64,000 nt of DNA from Streptomyces sp. SCL15-4 (GTDB lineage: Bacteria > Actinomycetota > Actinomycetes > Streptomycetales > Streptomycetaceae). The notes under the pieces are model-generated. The model saw only the letters and a list, made by a program, of their open reading frames with translations. It made no database searches and was not told the DNA's origin. Location: contig NZ_JAOBTQ010000001.1 of the NCBI RefSeq assembly GCF_033366695.1, positions 1,674,001 through 1,738,000 on the forward strand. The letters are read 5' to 3'. The position numbers and the translations under genes are program-made. Shown in pieces: positions 33,971 through 41,911 of this stretch. The number at the start of each line of letters is the position of its first letter. Position 1 is the first letter of the stretch.

Positions 33971-35107
33971 ATGCGGATACTCGTCGTCACCGTCGTCCAC
34001 CATCCGGAGGACGCGCGCATACTGCACCGCCAGATCGCCGCGCTGCGCGAGCGCGGCCACCAGGTGGTGTACGCGGCGCCGTTCGCGGCCCGGGACGCCG
34101 TCCCCCGGCCGTACGTCGAGGGCGTGGACCTGCCCCGGGCGCTCGGCCGGGACCGGGGCGCGGCGCTGCGCGCGGCCCGGGCGCTGCTGGCCGAACGCGG
34201 CCCGGCGGCGGACGTGATACTGCTGCACGATCCCGAGCTGCTGCTCGCCCTGCCCGGCACCCTGCGCCGGCTGCGCCGGTCCGGGGCGGTGCCGGTGGTC
34301 GTGTGGGACGTGCACGAGGACACGGCGGCGGCCCTGGCGATGAAGGACTGGGTGCCCCGGCCGCTCAGGCCGCCGCTGCGCGCGGCGGTGCGGGCGGCCG
34401 AGCGGCTGGCCGAGCGCCGGCTGCGGCTGCTGCTCGCCGAGGAGGCCTACCAGGACCGGTTCCGGCACCCGCACCCCGTCGTCCCCAACCTCGCCGCCCC
34501 GCCGCCCGGCCCGCTCCCGGCGCCCGGCGACGACCGGGTGGTCTACCTGGGCCAGCTGTCCCGGGCGCGCGGCGCGCTCGATCTGATCGCCCTGGCGCGG
34601 CTGCTGGCCCCCGCCGTGCGGGTCGAGGCGATCGGCACGGCGGACCCCGACGTGCGCGACGCGCTCGCGGCGGCCGACCGGGCGGGGGTCTTGCGCTGGT
34701 ACGGCTTCCTGCCCAACGACCGTGCGCTGGCCCGGCTGTCCGGCGCCCTGGCCGGGCTCTCCCTGCTGCACGACCAGCCCAACTACCGGCACTCCCGGCC
34801 CACCAAGGTCGTGGAGTACATGGCCCACGGCGTGCCCGTGGTCACCACGCCGACGCCGCTGGCCGCCGGCCTGATCGAGCGGTACGGGTGCGGGCTGGTG
34901 GTGCCGTACCAGGACCCGCCGGCGGCGGCGCGGGCGATACGGCGGCTGGCCGGCGACGCCGACCTGCGGCTGCGCGCCGCCCGCCGGGGCCGGGAGGCCG
35001 CCGTGACGGAACTCGACTGGCGCCACCGGGCGGCCGACTTCGTGGACCTGCTGGAGATGTGGGTCAAGGAGGAAACCTCCGGAGCGGGCCCCACGAGCAC
35101 CCTCTGA
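33971..35107 (+). CDS. Glycosyltransferase (GT4-like)
   Basis: A 378-residue glycosyltransferase. The N-terminus MRILVVTVVHHPEDARILHR is a familiar GT4 start; the donor domain has DRVVYLGQLSRARGALDLI, VRWYGFLPND-like sequence and RPTKVVEYMAHGVPVVTTPT (about 275-295). No membrane segment. It is the third gene of the plus-strand half of the island, 48 bp after the dehydrogenase. It could use UDP-ManNAcA, but nothing in the sequence fixes the donor. Confidence 0.87.
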   Translation: MRILVVTVVHHPEDARILHRQIAALRERGHQVVYAAPFAARDAVPRPYVEGVDLPRALGRDRGAALRAARALLAERGPAADVILLHDPELLLALPGTLRRLRRSGAVPVVVWDVHEDTAAALAMKDWVPRPLRPPLRAAVRAAERLAERRLRLLLAEEAYQDRFRHPHPVVPNLAAPPPGPLPAPGDDRVVYLGQLSRARGALDLIALARLLAPAVRVEAIGTADPDVRDALAAADRAGVLRWYGFLPNDRALARLSGALAGLSLLHDQPNYRHSRPTKVVEYMAHGVPVVTTPTPLAAGLIERYGCGLVVPYQDPPAAARAIRRLAGDADLRLRAARRGREAAVTELDWRHRAADFVDLLEMWVKEETSGAGPTSTL

Positions 35108-35183
35108 CCCGGCGCACAGGCAAGGGCGTGCGACGGCACACCGGACAGCCCGCCAGGTCACGGGTGGACGGCGGGCCGCCGCG

Positions 35184-35774
35184 TCACCGGCGGGCGGCGG
35201 CGTCGAGCAGCGGGCCGAGTTCGCGGACGGCGGTGGTGAGGGGGGCGGTGTCCTGTGCGGCGCGGGCCATCAGGATCGCGCCCTCCAAGGTGCTGATCAT
35301 GAGGGTGGCCAGCGGCTCGGCCCGGGAGGCGGGCACGCCGAGGTCGGTCAGGGCCGCGGCGAGCGGTGCGCGCCAGGCCGTGAACGCGGCGGCGGCCGCC
35401 CGGCGGGTGGCGTCGGCCGCGGTGGCGCAGTCGACGGTGGCGGCGGCGACCGGGCAGCCCGCCGCGAAGCCGTCCGCCGCGTACTCGTCGGTCCACTGCG
35501 CGGCCATCGCCGCGAACAGCGCGCTCGGCGCCGGCGCGTCCAGTCCCGCGAGGAAACGGGCGATCCGCTTGCCCGCGTACCGTCCGGCCCACTCGACCGC
35601 CTCGTTGACCAGCTGTTCCTTGCCGCCGGGAAAGTAGTGCCGGAGGGAGCCGCGCGGCGCGTCCGCGTGCGCGGCTACCTCGCGCATGCCGGTCGCGGCG
35701 ACCCCGTGCCGCCGGATGAGCTGGGCCGCGCTGAAGACCATCCGCTCCCGCGGTCCGGGCCGGGCCTTCGTCAT
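35184..35774 (-). CDS. TetR family transcriptional regulator
   Basis: A 196-residue regulator. The N-terminal helix-turn-helix reads [20 protein letters not shown] followed by [16 protein letters not shown] (about 19-55); the rest is the helical ligand-binding and dimerisation domain. The C-terminal pattern resembles TetR proteins such as the LmrA/YxaF group. It is divergent from a beta-hydroxyacid-dehydrogenase-type gene, and two matching palindromes between them are its likely operators. The ATG at 35774 gives the normal length. Confidence 0.92.
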   Translation of the reverse strand: MTKARPGPRERMVFSAAQLIRRHGVAATGMREVAAHADAPRGSLRHYFPGGKEQLVNEAVEWAGRYAGKRIARFLAGLDAPAPSALFAAMAAQWTDEYAADGFAAGCPVAAATVDCATAADATRRAAAAAFTAWRAPLAAALTDLGVPASRAEPLATLMISTLEGAILMARAAQDTAPLTTAVRELGPLLDAAARR

Positions 35775-35804
35775 GCCTCGCCTCCGTTTCCTCGCCTCCC
35801 AGCC

Positions 35805-35847
35805 TATGACCGTCGTCATAACGCGCGCTACTATGACCACTGTCATA
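35805..35847. promoter_or_regulatory. Twin operators for the TetR-type regulator
   Basis: Two copies of TATGAC-n4-GTCATA occur at 35805-35820 and 35832-35847, with centres 27 bp apart, between the divergent tetR-type and dehydrogenase genes. Both half-sites are identical in both copies. They are very likely bound by the adjacent regulator and control both genes. Confidence 0.8.
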
Positions 35848-35877
35848 AGCGGCGCGCGGCGCGAAGGGCGGCCGGCC

Positions 35878-36756
35878 ATGGATGTCGGATTCATCGGTCT
35901 CGGAGTGATGGGCGGGCCCATGGCCCTGCGGCTGGCGCGCGCCGGCACCGCGCTGGTGGTCTGGAACCGGACCCCGGGCCGGGCGGAGCCGCTGCGCGCG
36001 GCCGGCGCCGAGGTCGCGGCGGACGCCGCCGAGGTCTTCGCGCGGGCGGAGACGGTGCTGCTGATGCTCGCCGACGAGGCCGCGGTGGACGCGGTCCTCG
36101 GCCGGGGCACACCGGATCTGGCGGCGCGCGTCGCGGGCCGGACCGTCGTCCACATGGGCACGACCTCCCCGGATCACTCCCGCGCCCTGGAGGCGGACGT
36201 CCGCGCGGCCGGCGGCCGGTACGTCGAGGCACCGGTCTCCGGGTCCCGGGAGCCGGCGGAGCAGGGCCGGCTGGTCGCGATGCTCGCCGGCGAGGAGGAC
36301 GCCGTGGCCGCCGTACGGCCGCTGCTCGCGCCGCTGTGCCGCGAGACGTTCGCGTGCGGCGCGGTGCCGGGCGCGCTGCTGATGAAGCTGTCGGTGAACC
36401 TCTTCCTGATCACCCAGGTGACCGGGCTGGCCGAGGCGTTCCACTTCGCCGAGCGGCAGGGCCTGGACCGCCGGCTGTTCCTGGACGTCCTGGACGCGGG
36501 CCCGATGGCCAGCGCGGTGTCCCGGATGAAGGCGCCCAAGCTGCGCGAGCGGGACTTCGCGGTGCAGGCGGCGGCGCTGGACGTGCTGAAGAACAACCGG
36601 CTGATCGCGGAGGCGGCCCGGGAGGCGGGCCTCGCCTCCCCGCTCCTGGACGTCTGCCACACCCTGTTCCGGGAGACGGTGGCGCGCGGTCACGGCGGCG
36701 AGGACATGGTGGCCGTGCTGCGGGCGATCGAGGCGCGGACCGCCGAGGCGCCGTAG
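35878..36756 (+). CDS. NAD(P)-dependent beta-hydroxyacid dehydrogenase-like oxidoreductase
   Basis: A 292-residue member of the 3-hydroxyisobutyrate dehydrogenase/6-phosphogluconate dehydrogenase superfamily. The cofactor loop is [21 protein letters not shown] (3-23); after strand 2 it has WNRTPGRA, which favours NADP+. The substrate motif [18 protein letters not shown] (about 118-135) and catalytic Lys in [13 protein letters not shown] (about 172) are present. Regulation by the divergent TetR-type repressor through two strong operators suggests a detoxification role, perhaps like succinic-semialdehyde or glyoxylate reductases. Substrate unknown. Confidence 0.88.
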   Translation: MDVGFIGLGVMGGPMALRLARAGTALVVWNRTPGRAEPLRAAGAEVAADAAEVFARAETVLLMLADEAAVDAVLGRGTPDLAARVAGRTVVHMGTTSPDHSRALEADVRAAGGRYVEAPVSGSREPAEQGRLVAMLAGEEDAVAAVRPLLAPLCRETFACGAVPGALLMKLSVNLFLITQVTGLAEAFHFAERQGLDRRLFLDVLDAGPMASAVSRMKAPKLRERDFAVQAAALDVLKNNRLIAEAAREAGLASPLLDVCHTLFRETVARGHGGEDMVAVLRAIEARTAEAP

Positions 36757-36780
36757 CCGGGCGGCCCCGTTCCGCCCGGC
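36756..36780. terminator. Bidirectional hairpin terminator
   Basis: GCCGGGCGG-n7-CCGCCCGGC is a perfect 9-bp stem that begins in the last base of the dehydrogenase stop codon and lies 14 bp from the stop of the convergent PPOX-type gene. It can serve both genes. Confidence 0.7.
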
Positions 36781-36793
36781 CCCGCCACGCGGG

Positions 36794-37234
36794 TCAGCCC
36801 TTGCGCGGGATGCCGTACGCCCGTTCGACGTGCAGCCGCAGCACCAGACGGCGGTCGCGGACCATGGCGGCCCGGAAGTCGTCCCAGTCGGGGTGCTCGC
36901 CGAGGACGTCGCGGTAGAGCCGCTCCAGTTCCGCCACGGTGCCGTCGGCCGGGTCGGCGGCGACCGGGGTCAGCTCGGCGGTGCCCTCGGCGACGGTGTA
37001 CGCCCAGCGGTCGGCGCTGGTGACGTGGTACGAGGCGCGCGGGTCGCGGCGCAGGTTGCGGGTCTTGGCGCGGTCGTCGGTGACCGAGATCCGGATGATC
37101 CGCTCCTCCGGGTAGTACGCGTGGCTGACGTTGGACAGCTGGGGGCGGCCGTCGCGCCGGAGGGTGACCAGTACGCCGCCGTGGCCTTCGGAGAGCAGGC
37201 CGAGCAGCGCCTCTTGGGTGGTGTCCTGAGTCAT
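36794..37234 (-). CDS. PPOX class F420-dependent oxidoreductase
   Basis: A 146-residue split-barrel flavin/deazaflavin enzyme. The pattern GGVLVTLRRDGRPQLSNVSH (about 20-39) followed by ISVTDDRAKTRNLRRDPRAS (about 50-69) is typical of F420-binding PPOX-class proteins of actinobacteria. These reduce diverse substrates with F420H2. The ATG at 37234 gives the normal length. It is divergent from a TetR-type gene with three operator-like repeats in the spacer, so it is probably controlled by that regulator. Confidence 0.88.
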   Translation of the reverse strand: MTQDTTQEALLGLLSEGHGGVLVTLRRDGRPQLSNVSHAYYPEERIIRISVTDDRAKTRNLRRDPRASYHVTSADRWAYTVAEGTAELTPVAADPADGTVAELERLYRDVLGEHPDWDDFRAAMVRDRRLVLRLHVERAYGIPRKG

Positions 37235-37285
37235 ACCCCGGTCAACCGGCCCGGCCGTCCCGCGCATTCCCGCCGCCCGGCTCCA

Positions 37286-37356
37286 GTAGACACCGTCTAC
37301 ACTCGACCGGCAGACGAGTAGACGGTGTCTACGAGCGGCTGGTAGACACCGTCCAT
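37286..37356. promoter_or_regulatory. Three operator-like repeats for a TetR-type regulator
   Basis: Two perfect inverted repeats, GTAGACACCGTCTAC (37286-37300) and GTAGACGGTGTCTAC (37318-37332), share GTAGAC-n3-GTCTAC. A third, partial copy (GTAGACACCGTCCAT, 37342-37356) runs into the start codon of the tetR-type gene. Repeat centres are 32 and 24 bp apart. The arrangement points to tight autorepression and control of the divergent PPOX gene. Confidence 0.78.
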
Positions 37357-37936
37357 GACCGAGTCCGACACCTGCCTGCGCGACCGTCTCGTGGACGCCG
37401 GCGTGGAACTGCTGGCCGCCGAGGGCCTCCAGGCGCTGACGCTGCGGGAGATCGCCCGGCGCACCGGCGTCTCGCACGGGGCGCCGCGCCGCCACTTCCC
37501 CACCCATCTGGACCTGCTGTCCGCCATCGCCCGGCGGGGCTTCGCCGACCTGGCCGGGCGGGCGCGCGGCGCACTGGACCGGGAGACCGGCGGCGTCCGT
37601 GCCCAGGCGGCCGCGCTGGCCCGGGCCTACCTGGAGTTCGCGCTGGAGCAGCCCGGCATGTACGACCTGATGTTCCGTCACGATCTGCTGGAGAGTGACC
37701 GGCTGGGGCTGCGGGAGTCGAGCCTGCCGCTGTTCTCGCTGCTCACCGGACTGATCGCCGCGGACGGACCGGACACCGACGCTCCGCGCGTGGCGGGCGC
37801 GCTGTGGGCCAACCTGCACGGCATGGCCCAGCTGTGGCGCCGGCGGAGTCTGCAACTCGCCACCGGGGAGGAGGACTTCGAGGCGCTGCTGGAGACCGTC
37901 CTGGCCGCGCACCTGGGTCCCGGGGACGGCCGGTGA
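37355..37936 (+). CDS. TetR family transcriptional regulator
   Basis: A 193-residue TetR-type regulator with the DNA-binding region LTLREIARRTGVSHGAPRRHF (about 29-49) and a helical C-terminal domain containing the common LEFALEQPGMYDLMFRHDLL segment of the TetR_C_33-like group. No Shine-Dalgarno precedes ATG 37355, and an operator copy overlaps the start codon, so the mRNA may be leaderless. Its stop codon overlaps the start of an MFS pseudogene as GTGA; it probably once regulated that pump. Confidence 0.92.
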   Translation: MTESDTCLRDRLVDAGVELLAAEGLQALTLREIARRTGVSHGAPRRHFPTHLDLLSAIARRGFADLAGRARGALDRETGGVRAQAAALARAYLEFALEQPGMYDLMFRHDLLESDRLGLRESSLPLFSLLTGLIAADGPDTDAPRVAGALWANLHGMAQLWRRRSLQLATGEEDFEALLETVLAAHLGPGDGR

Positions 37937-38435
37937 ACCGGGCATGGACGCTGGCGAGCAGCGTCGGCGGCGCGGTGGTCGTCGCGCTGGACGGTACGGC
38001 CCTCACGGTCGCGCAGCCCGGCCTGCAACGGGACCCGGACGCGTCGTTCACCGAGGTGCAGTGGACCAGCACCGCCTATCTCGTCGCGGTGGCGAGCCTG
38101 CTGGTGTTCGCGGGGCGGCTCGGCGACCGGTACGGGCAGTGGCGGGTGTTCGGGCTGGGCATGCTCGGGTACGGCGCCGCCTCGGCGGGCATCGCCGTGG
38201 CCCCCGGGGCCGGCTCGGCTTGCAGCAGACCGCGCTGAACGTGGGTCCCGCCGTGGGCGTGGCGGCGGCGACCGCGCTGCTCGGCGCGGGCACCGGGCCC
38301 GCGCTGCCCGCCCTGGCGGCGGTGGCCGCGCTCGCCCTGCCCGTGGCCCGTCTGCTGCCGGGACCGGCGGCCGTGACACCGCGCGCCTGCGCCGCGCACG
38401 GGTCTGTCCCGGCCGGTGGTCCTGCGCGACGATGA
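37933..38435 (+). pseudogene. MFS transporter pseudogene with internal deletion and frameshift
   Basis: The first part (37933 to about 38215) encodes the N-terminal TM1-TM3 region of a DHA2-type MFS pump, with GTALTVAQPGLQ and the loop motif GRLGDRYGQWRVF. The last part (about 38217-38435) encodes the end of such a pump in a different frame, beginning QQTALNVGPAVGVAAATALL. Some 300-350 central residues are missing, and the join changes frame, so no functional transporter can be made. It follows the TetR-type gene with a GTGA overlap, the normal place of a regulated pump. Confidence 0.75.
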
Positions 38436-38465
38436 GGGGCGGGACGGACGCGACGGAGGAGAGCG

Positions 38466-39689
38466 ATGGGACGGCTGCGACAGGACGTCGACCCGGCGGA
38501 GGCGGGCCTGGACCCCGGGGCCCTGCACCGGCTGGACGGGCACTTCGTCCGGTACGTGGACGAGGGGCGTCTGCCCGGCTTCCTGGTGGCGGTGGCGCGC
38601 GGCGGCAGGGTCGCCCATCTGACCACGTACGGGCTGCGGGACGTGGCGGCCGGGCTGCCGGTCGAGCCGGACACGCTGTGGCGGATCTACTCGATGACCA
38701 AGCCGGTCACCGCGGTGGCGGTGCTGCTGCTGGTCCAGGACGGCCTGCTGTCCCTGGACGATCCTCTCGACCGCCATCTGCCCGCCTTCGCCCGGCCCCG
38801 GGTGTACACCGGCGGCTCGGGCGACGACGTGCGCACCCGCCCGGCCGCCGGACCCGTCCTGATCCGCCACCTGCTCACCCACACCGCGGGCCTGACCTTC
38901 GGCTTCTACCACCGCCACCCGGTGGACGCGCTCTACCGCGCGGCGGGCCTGGAGTACTCGGTGCCGCCGGGCAAGGACCTCGCCGAGACTATCGAGCTGT
39001 ACGCGCGGATGCCGTTGCAGGCGGACCCGGGCACCCAGTGGAACTACTCGGTCGCCTCCAATGTGCTGGGCCGGGTCATCGAAGTGGTGTCCGGTCGGCC
39101 GCTGGACGCGTTCTTCGCCGAACGTGTCCTCGGCCCGCTCGGCATGACCGACACCGGCTTCCACGTCGGTCCCGGACAGGCCGGCCGGCTGGCCGAGTTG
39201 TACGGCGAGACGGACGAGGGCGGGATCGAGCCGGTGCCGGGGCTGCCGGTGCACGGCCGGCCGCTCTTCCTGTCCGGCAGCGGCGGCCTGGTCTCCTCCG
39301 CGTACGACTACCACCGGTTCACGGAGATGCTGCGCCGGGGCGGCGAGCTGGACGGCACACGGCTGCTGCACCCGGACACGCTCGCCCTGATGACCCGCAA
39401 CCAGCTGCCCGGCGGCGCCACCATCCGCTCCTTCGGCGCGCCGGTGCACCGGGAGCCGGGCATGGACGGCCTCGGCTTCGGCTTCAACGTCTCCGTCGTC
39501 ACCGACCCCGCCCGCACCCTGGCCCCGTCCCACCTCGGGACCTACGGCTGGACCGGCGTGGCCACCACCGCGTTCTGGGTCGACCCGGCCCACGACCTGA
39601 CCGTGCAGTTCCTGACCCAGGTGCGCCCCAAGAAGCTGAAGGTGTTCCCCGAGCTGCGGCGGCTGGTGCACGAGGCCGTGCGGGACTGA
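38466..39689 (+). CDS. Serine hydrolase, beta-lactamase/esterase (class C-like) family
   Basis: A 407-residue serine hydrolase of the penicillin-binding/beta-lactamase class C fold. The nucleophile motif SxxK is RIYSMTKPVTAVAVLL (about residues 76-91), and the second motif YxN-like is WNYSVASNVLGRVIE (about 194-208). IRHLLTHTAGLTFGF is the usual family loop. No signal peptide is seen, so it is likely a cytoplasmic esterase (EstB-type) rather than a secreted beta-lactamase. GGAGGA lies 5 nt before the ATG. It ends 13 bp from the convergent saccharopine-dehydrogenase-like gene. Confidence 0.9.
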   Translation: MGRLRQDVDPAEAGLDPGALHRLDGHFVRYVDEGRLPGFLVAVARGGRVAHLTTYGLRDVAAGLPVEPDTLWRIYSMTKPVTAVAVLLLVQDGLLSLDDPLDRHLPAFARPRVYTGGSGDDVRTRPAAGPVLIRHLLTHTAGLTFGFYHRHPVDALYRAAGLEYSVPPGKDLAETIELYARMPLQADPGTQWNYSVASNVLGRVIEVVSGRPLDAFFAERVLGPLGMTDTGFHVGPGQAGRLAELYGETDEGGIEPVPGLPVHGRPLFLSGSGGLVSSAYDYHRFTEMLRRGGELDGTRLLHPDTLALMTRNQLPGGATIRSFGAPVHREPGMDGLGFGFNVSVVTDPARTLAPSHLGTYGWTGVATTAFWVDPAHDLTVQFLTQVRPKKLKVFPELRRLVHEAVRD

Positions 39690-39702
39690 GCGCACCCGCC
39701 GG

Positions 39703-40857
39703 CTACTGGCCCAGCGTCAGCGTGAACTCCAGTCCGTCGTCGACGAGTTCGGCCAGCCAGCGATCCGCGCGCTGCGGGGTCTCCGCCGCCCGGTGCAGGC
39801 CCGCCGGCAGACTGCCGTCCAGGATGTGGCGGACGCCGAGGGCGAGCGGACGGGAGACGCAGCGGGCCATCGCGGACTCCTCGGTGCCGCCGGTCAGGTC
39901 GAGCAGATACGCGCCGGTCCAGACGCGTCCCCGCCCCGCGTCCACCTCCAGGCGGACGGAGAGCACCACCCGGTCCCGGTCGGCCTTGGTGGCCGGGTAG
40001 GCCGCCGCCAGCTTCCGGGCCAGCGCGGCGATCCGCTCGTCGTCGCCCTCCGTCAGCTCCGCGAAGACCGGCTCCCACGCCTCACGCCAGCCGTCCGGCC
40101 GGAGGGTGCCGCGCACGAAGGTGTGCGGGGTCCAGGCGGCGGGCAGGTCGTAGCGGGTGATGAACGGGACGCTGTCGCGGTTGGGGTACGCCTCGAATCT
40201 CTCGCCGGCCAGGACCAGCGGCCGGGTCGCCTCCCAGGGCCGGCCGGCCCTGGTCTCGGTGCCGTCCTGGAGGTAACGGGCGGGTGAGCGCAGGGCGTTG
40301 AGGACGCCGAGCGGGGCCCAGCTGAAGCGGTACCGGAAGCCGTCGGGCACCGCCGGGATGCCGCCGCAGTAGGAGGTGAGCCGGTAGGAGGCCGGGGTGT
40401 GCGCGCCGATCCGGGCCCGGGCCCGGCCGATCAGGCTGTGCGCGAAGAGGTGGTCGACGCCCGGGTCCAGGCCCGCCTCGGTCAGCACGGTCAGGCCGGC
40501 CGCGCGCGCCGCGTCCGTGTGCGCGAGCAGGTCCGGTGCGGCGTAGCTGGAGCAGGCGAAGTGCGCCCCGGCGCGCACGCACGCGGCGAGCAGTCCGGCG
40601 TGCCGGGCGGCCGGGAGCATCGACACCACGACGTCCCCGGGTTCCAGCGCGGCGGCGAGGACGTCCGGGGCGAGGGCGCGGGGCTCGGCGCGCCCGGTCA
40701 GGCCCCGGCGGGCCAGGGCCTCGGCCGCGCGGTCGGCGGTGCGGTGCCACAGCAGGACCCGGCCGGCCGTGGCGCACAGGGCGGCCAGTCCGCTGCCGGT
40801 GGACAGTCCGGCGCCGACCCAGTGGACGGTGCCGCTGGCCGGGACACGGTCGGTCAT
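39703..40857 (-). CDS. Saccharopine dehydrogenase-like oxidoreductase
   Basis: A 384-residue Rossmann-fold protein of the saccharopine dehydrogenase (reductase/LYS9-like) family. The dinucleotide loop is TVHWVGAGLSTGSGLAALC (about 10-28), later VLTEAGLDPGVDHLFAH and SYCGGIPAVPDGFRYRFSWAP (the family's substrate region). It follows the LYS1-type gene with a 4-nt gap and has a GGAG ribosome site, so the two are one unit. Together with the FAD oxidase gene they suggest lysine/saccharopine metabolism, for example toward 2-aminoadipate semialdehyde or pipecolate. Confidence 0.82.
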   Translation of the reverse strand: MTDRVPASGTVHWVGAGLSTGSGLAALCATAGRVLLWHRTADRAAEALARRGLTGRAEPRALAPDVLAAALEPGDVVVSMLPAARHAGLLAACVRAGAHFACSSYAAPDLLAHTDAARAAGLTVLTEAGLDPGVDHLFAHSLIGRARARIGAHTPASYRLTSYCGGIPAVPDGFRYRFSWAPLGVLNALRSPARYLQDGTETRAGRPWEATRPLVLAGERFEAYPNRDSVPFITRYDLPAAWTPHTFVRGTLRPDGWREAWEPVFAELTEGDDERIAALARKLAAAYPATKADRDRVVLSVRLEVDAGRGRVWTGAYLLDLTGGTEESAMARCVSRPLALGVRHILDGSLPAGLHRAAETPQRADRWLAELVDDGLEFTLTLGQ

Positions 40858-40861
40858 GCTC

Positions 40862-41911
40862 CTACTCCCTCTCGCGGATGCCGAGTTCACGGCAGACCTG
40901 GTGGAACCGGTCGAGACAGCGGCCCCAGGCGCCGCCGGGGCCGAAGGCGAGCAGCTGCGGCAGCAGCGCCGCCGAGAAGTCGGTGCTGGACTCCCGGGGC
41001 AGCAGAGACGGCAGGTTGTCGATGGCGATCAGGTCCAGCGGCGGGTCGTCCCGCAGCCGGCGCACGGGCCGCGCCCAGTCGGTGGTGCGGTCGTAGACGG
41101 GCAGCACGTTGAACGGGGAGCCGACGTCACAGGTGACGTCGCACAGGGTGCGCAGCCGGCGGGCCGGGGAGTCCAGGTCCTCCCGGCGCAGGAACGGCGG
41201 GACGAAACCGGTGGCGAGGACCGCGTTGACCAGCACGTCGTGCCCGAGCAGGGCCGGCCGGTCCAGGTCGCGGGTCTCCGCCAGGTCCCAGCGGGTGGCC
41301 TCGGTGCCCGCCGTGCGGAAGGCGGCCACGGCGCCGCGCCCGCTGCGGCCCAGGGCGCCGATGACCAGCGCCGTGAACTCCTCGTCCCCGGCCCGTGGCC
41401 GCAAGGCGGCGTCCAGGTCGTCCTTGGCCGTGGGGGCGAGCGGCGCGGTGAGCCGGCCCCGGTGCCGGAGCACGGCGAGCGCGGCGCCGAGATAGCCCGC
41501 CCAGAACCCGAAGGCGGCGAGCCTGCGCCCGTCCTCGTCCACCAGGTACTCCAGGTCCAGCAGCGCGCCGCCGCCGGCCGCGAACCGGCGCAGCAGCCCG
41601 GCGGCACCCGGCTGGCCCTTGTACGCGTGCCCGAAGTAGATGTGACGGTGGATCAGCTCGGGTGGCTCGTCGGGGAGTTCCTTGAGTCCGAGGATCACGG
41701 CGTCCCGGGGTGCGCCGGTCCAGGAGCCCGCCGGGGCGGGCCGGCAGCCGGCCGCCTCGTACTCCTCCAGCGGGAAGATCCGCTGCGGGGACTCCTCGAC
41801 GGTCAGCGTCGCCCCGGCGTCCACCAGGCGGCGGGCGTCGGCGGGCACGACCGGCGTGCGCCGTTCGGTCGTACGGGGCTCGTGGCGCAGCCACAGGTGG
41901 AGCGTGGTCAT
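40862..41911 (-). CDS. LYS1-type saccharopine dehydrogenase (lysine-forming type)
   Basis: A 349-residue enzyme of the alanine dehydrogenase/LYS1 superfamily. Signatures: HEPRTTERRTPVVPADARRLV near the N-terminus, AVILGLKELPDEPPELIHRH and IYFGHAYKGQPGAAGLL (about 75-107), then a cofactor-binding domain with VIGALGRSGRGAV (about 185-197), and CDVTCDVGSPFNVLPVYDR. It reversibly joins lysine and 2-oxoglutarate to saccharopine. The start overlaps the FAD oxidoreductase stop by 4 nt (ATGA). Physiological direction is unknown. Confidence 0.87.
   Translation of the reverse strand: MTTLHLWLRHEPRTTERRTPVVPADARRLVDAGATLTVEESPQRIFPLEEYEAAGCRPAPAGSWTGAPRDAVILGLKELPDEPPELIHRHIYFGHAYKGQPGAAGLLRRFAAGGGALLDLEYLVDEDGRRLAAFGFWAGYLGAALAVLRHRGRLTAPLAPTAKDDLDAALRPRAGDEEFTALVIGALGRSGRGAVAAFRTAGTEATRWDLAETRDLDRPALLGHDVLVNAVLATGFVPPFLRREDLDSPARRLRTLCDVTCDVGSPFNVLPVYDRTTDWARPVRRLRDDPPLDLIAIDNLPSLLPRESSTDFSAALLPQLLAFGPGGAWGRCLDRFHQVCRELGIRERE

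Noticed and set aside
35108..35183. Terminator between the last glycosyltransferase and the TetR-type gene
   Set aside because: No stem longer than about 5 bp could be found in this convergent spacer by eye.
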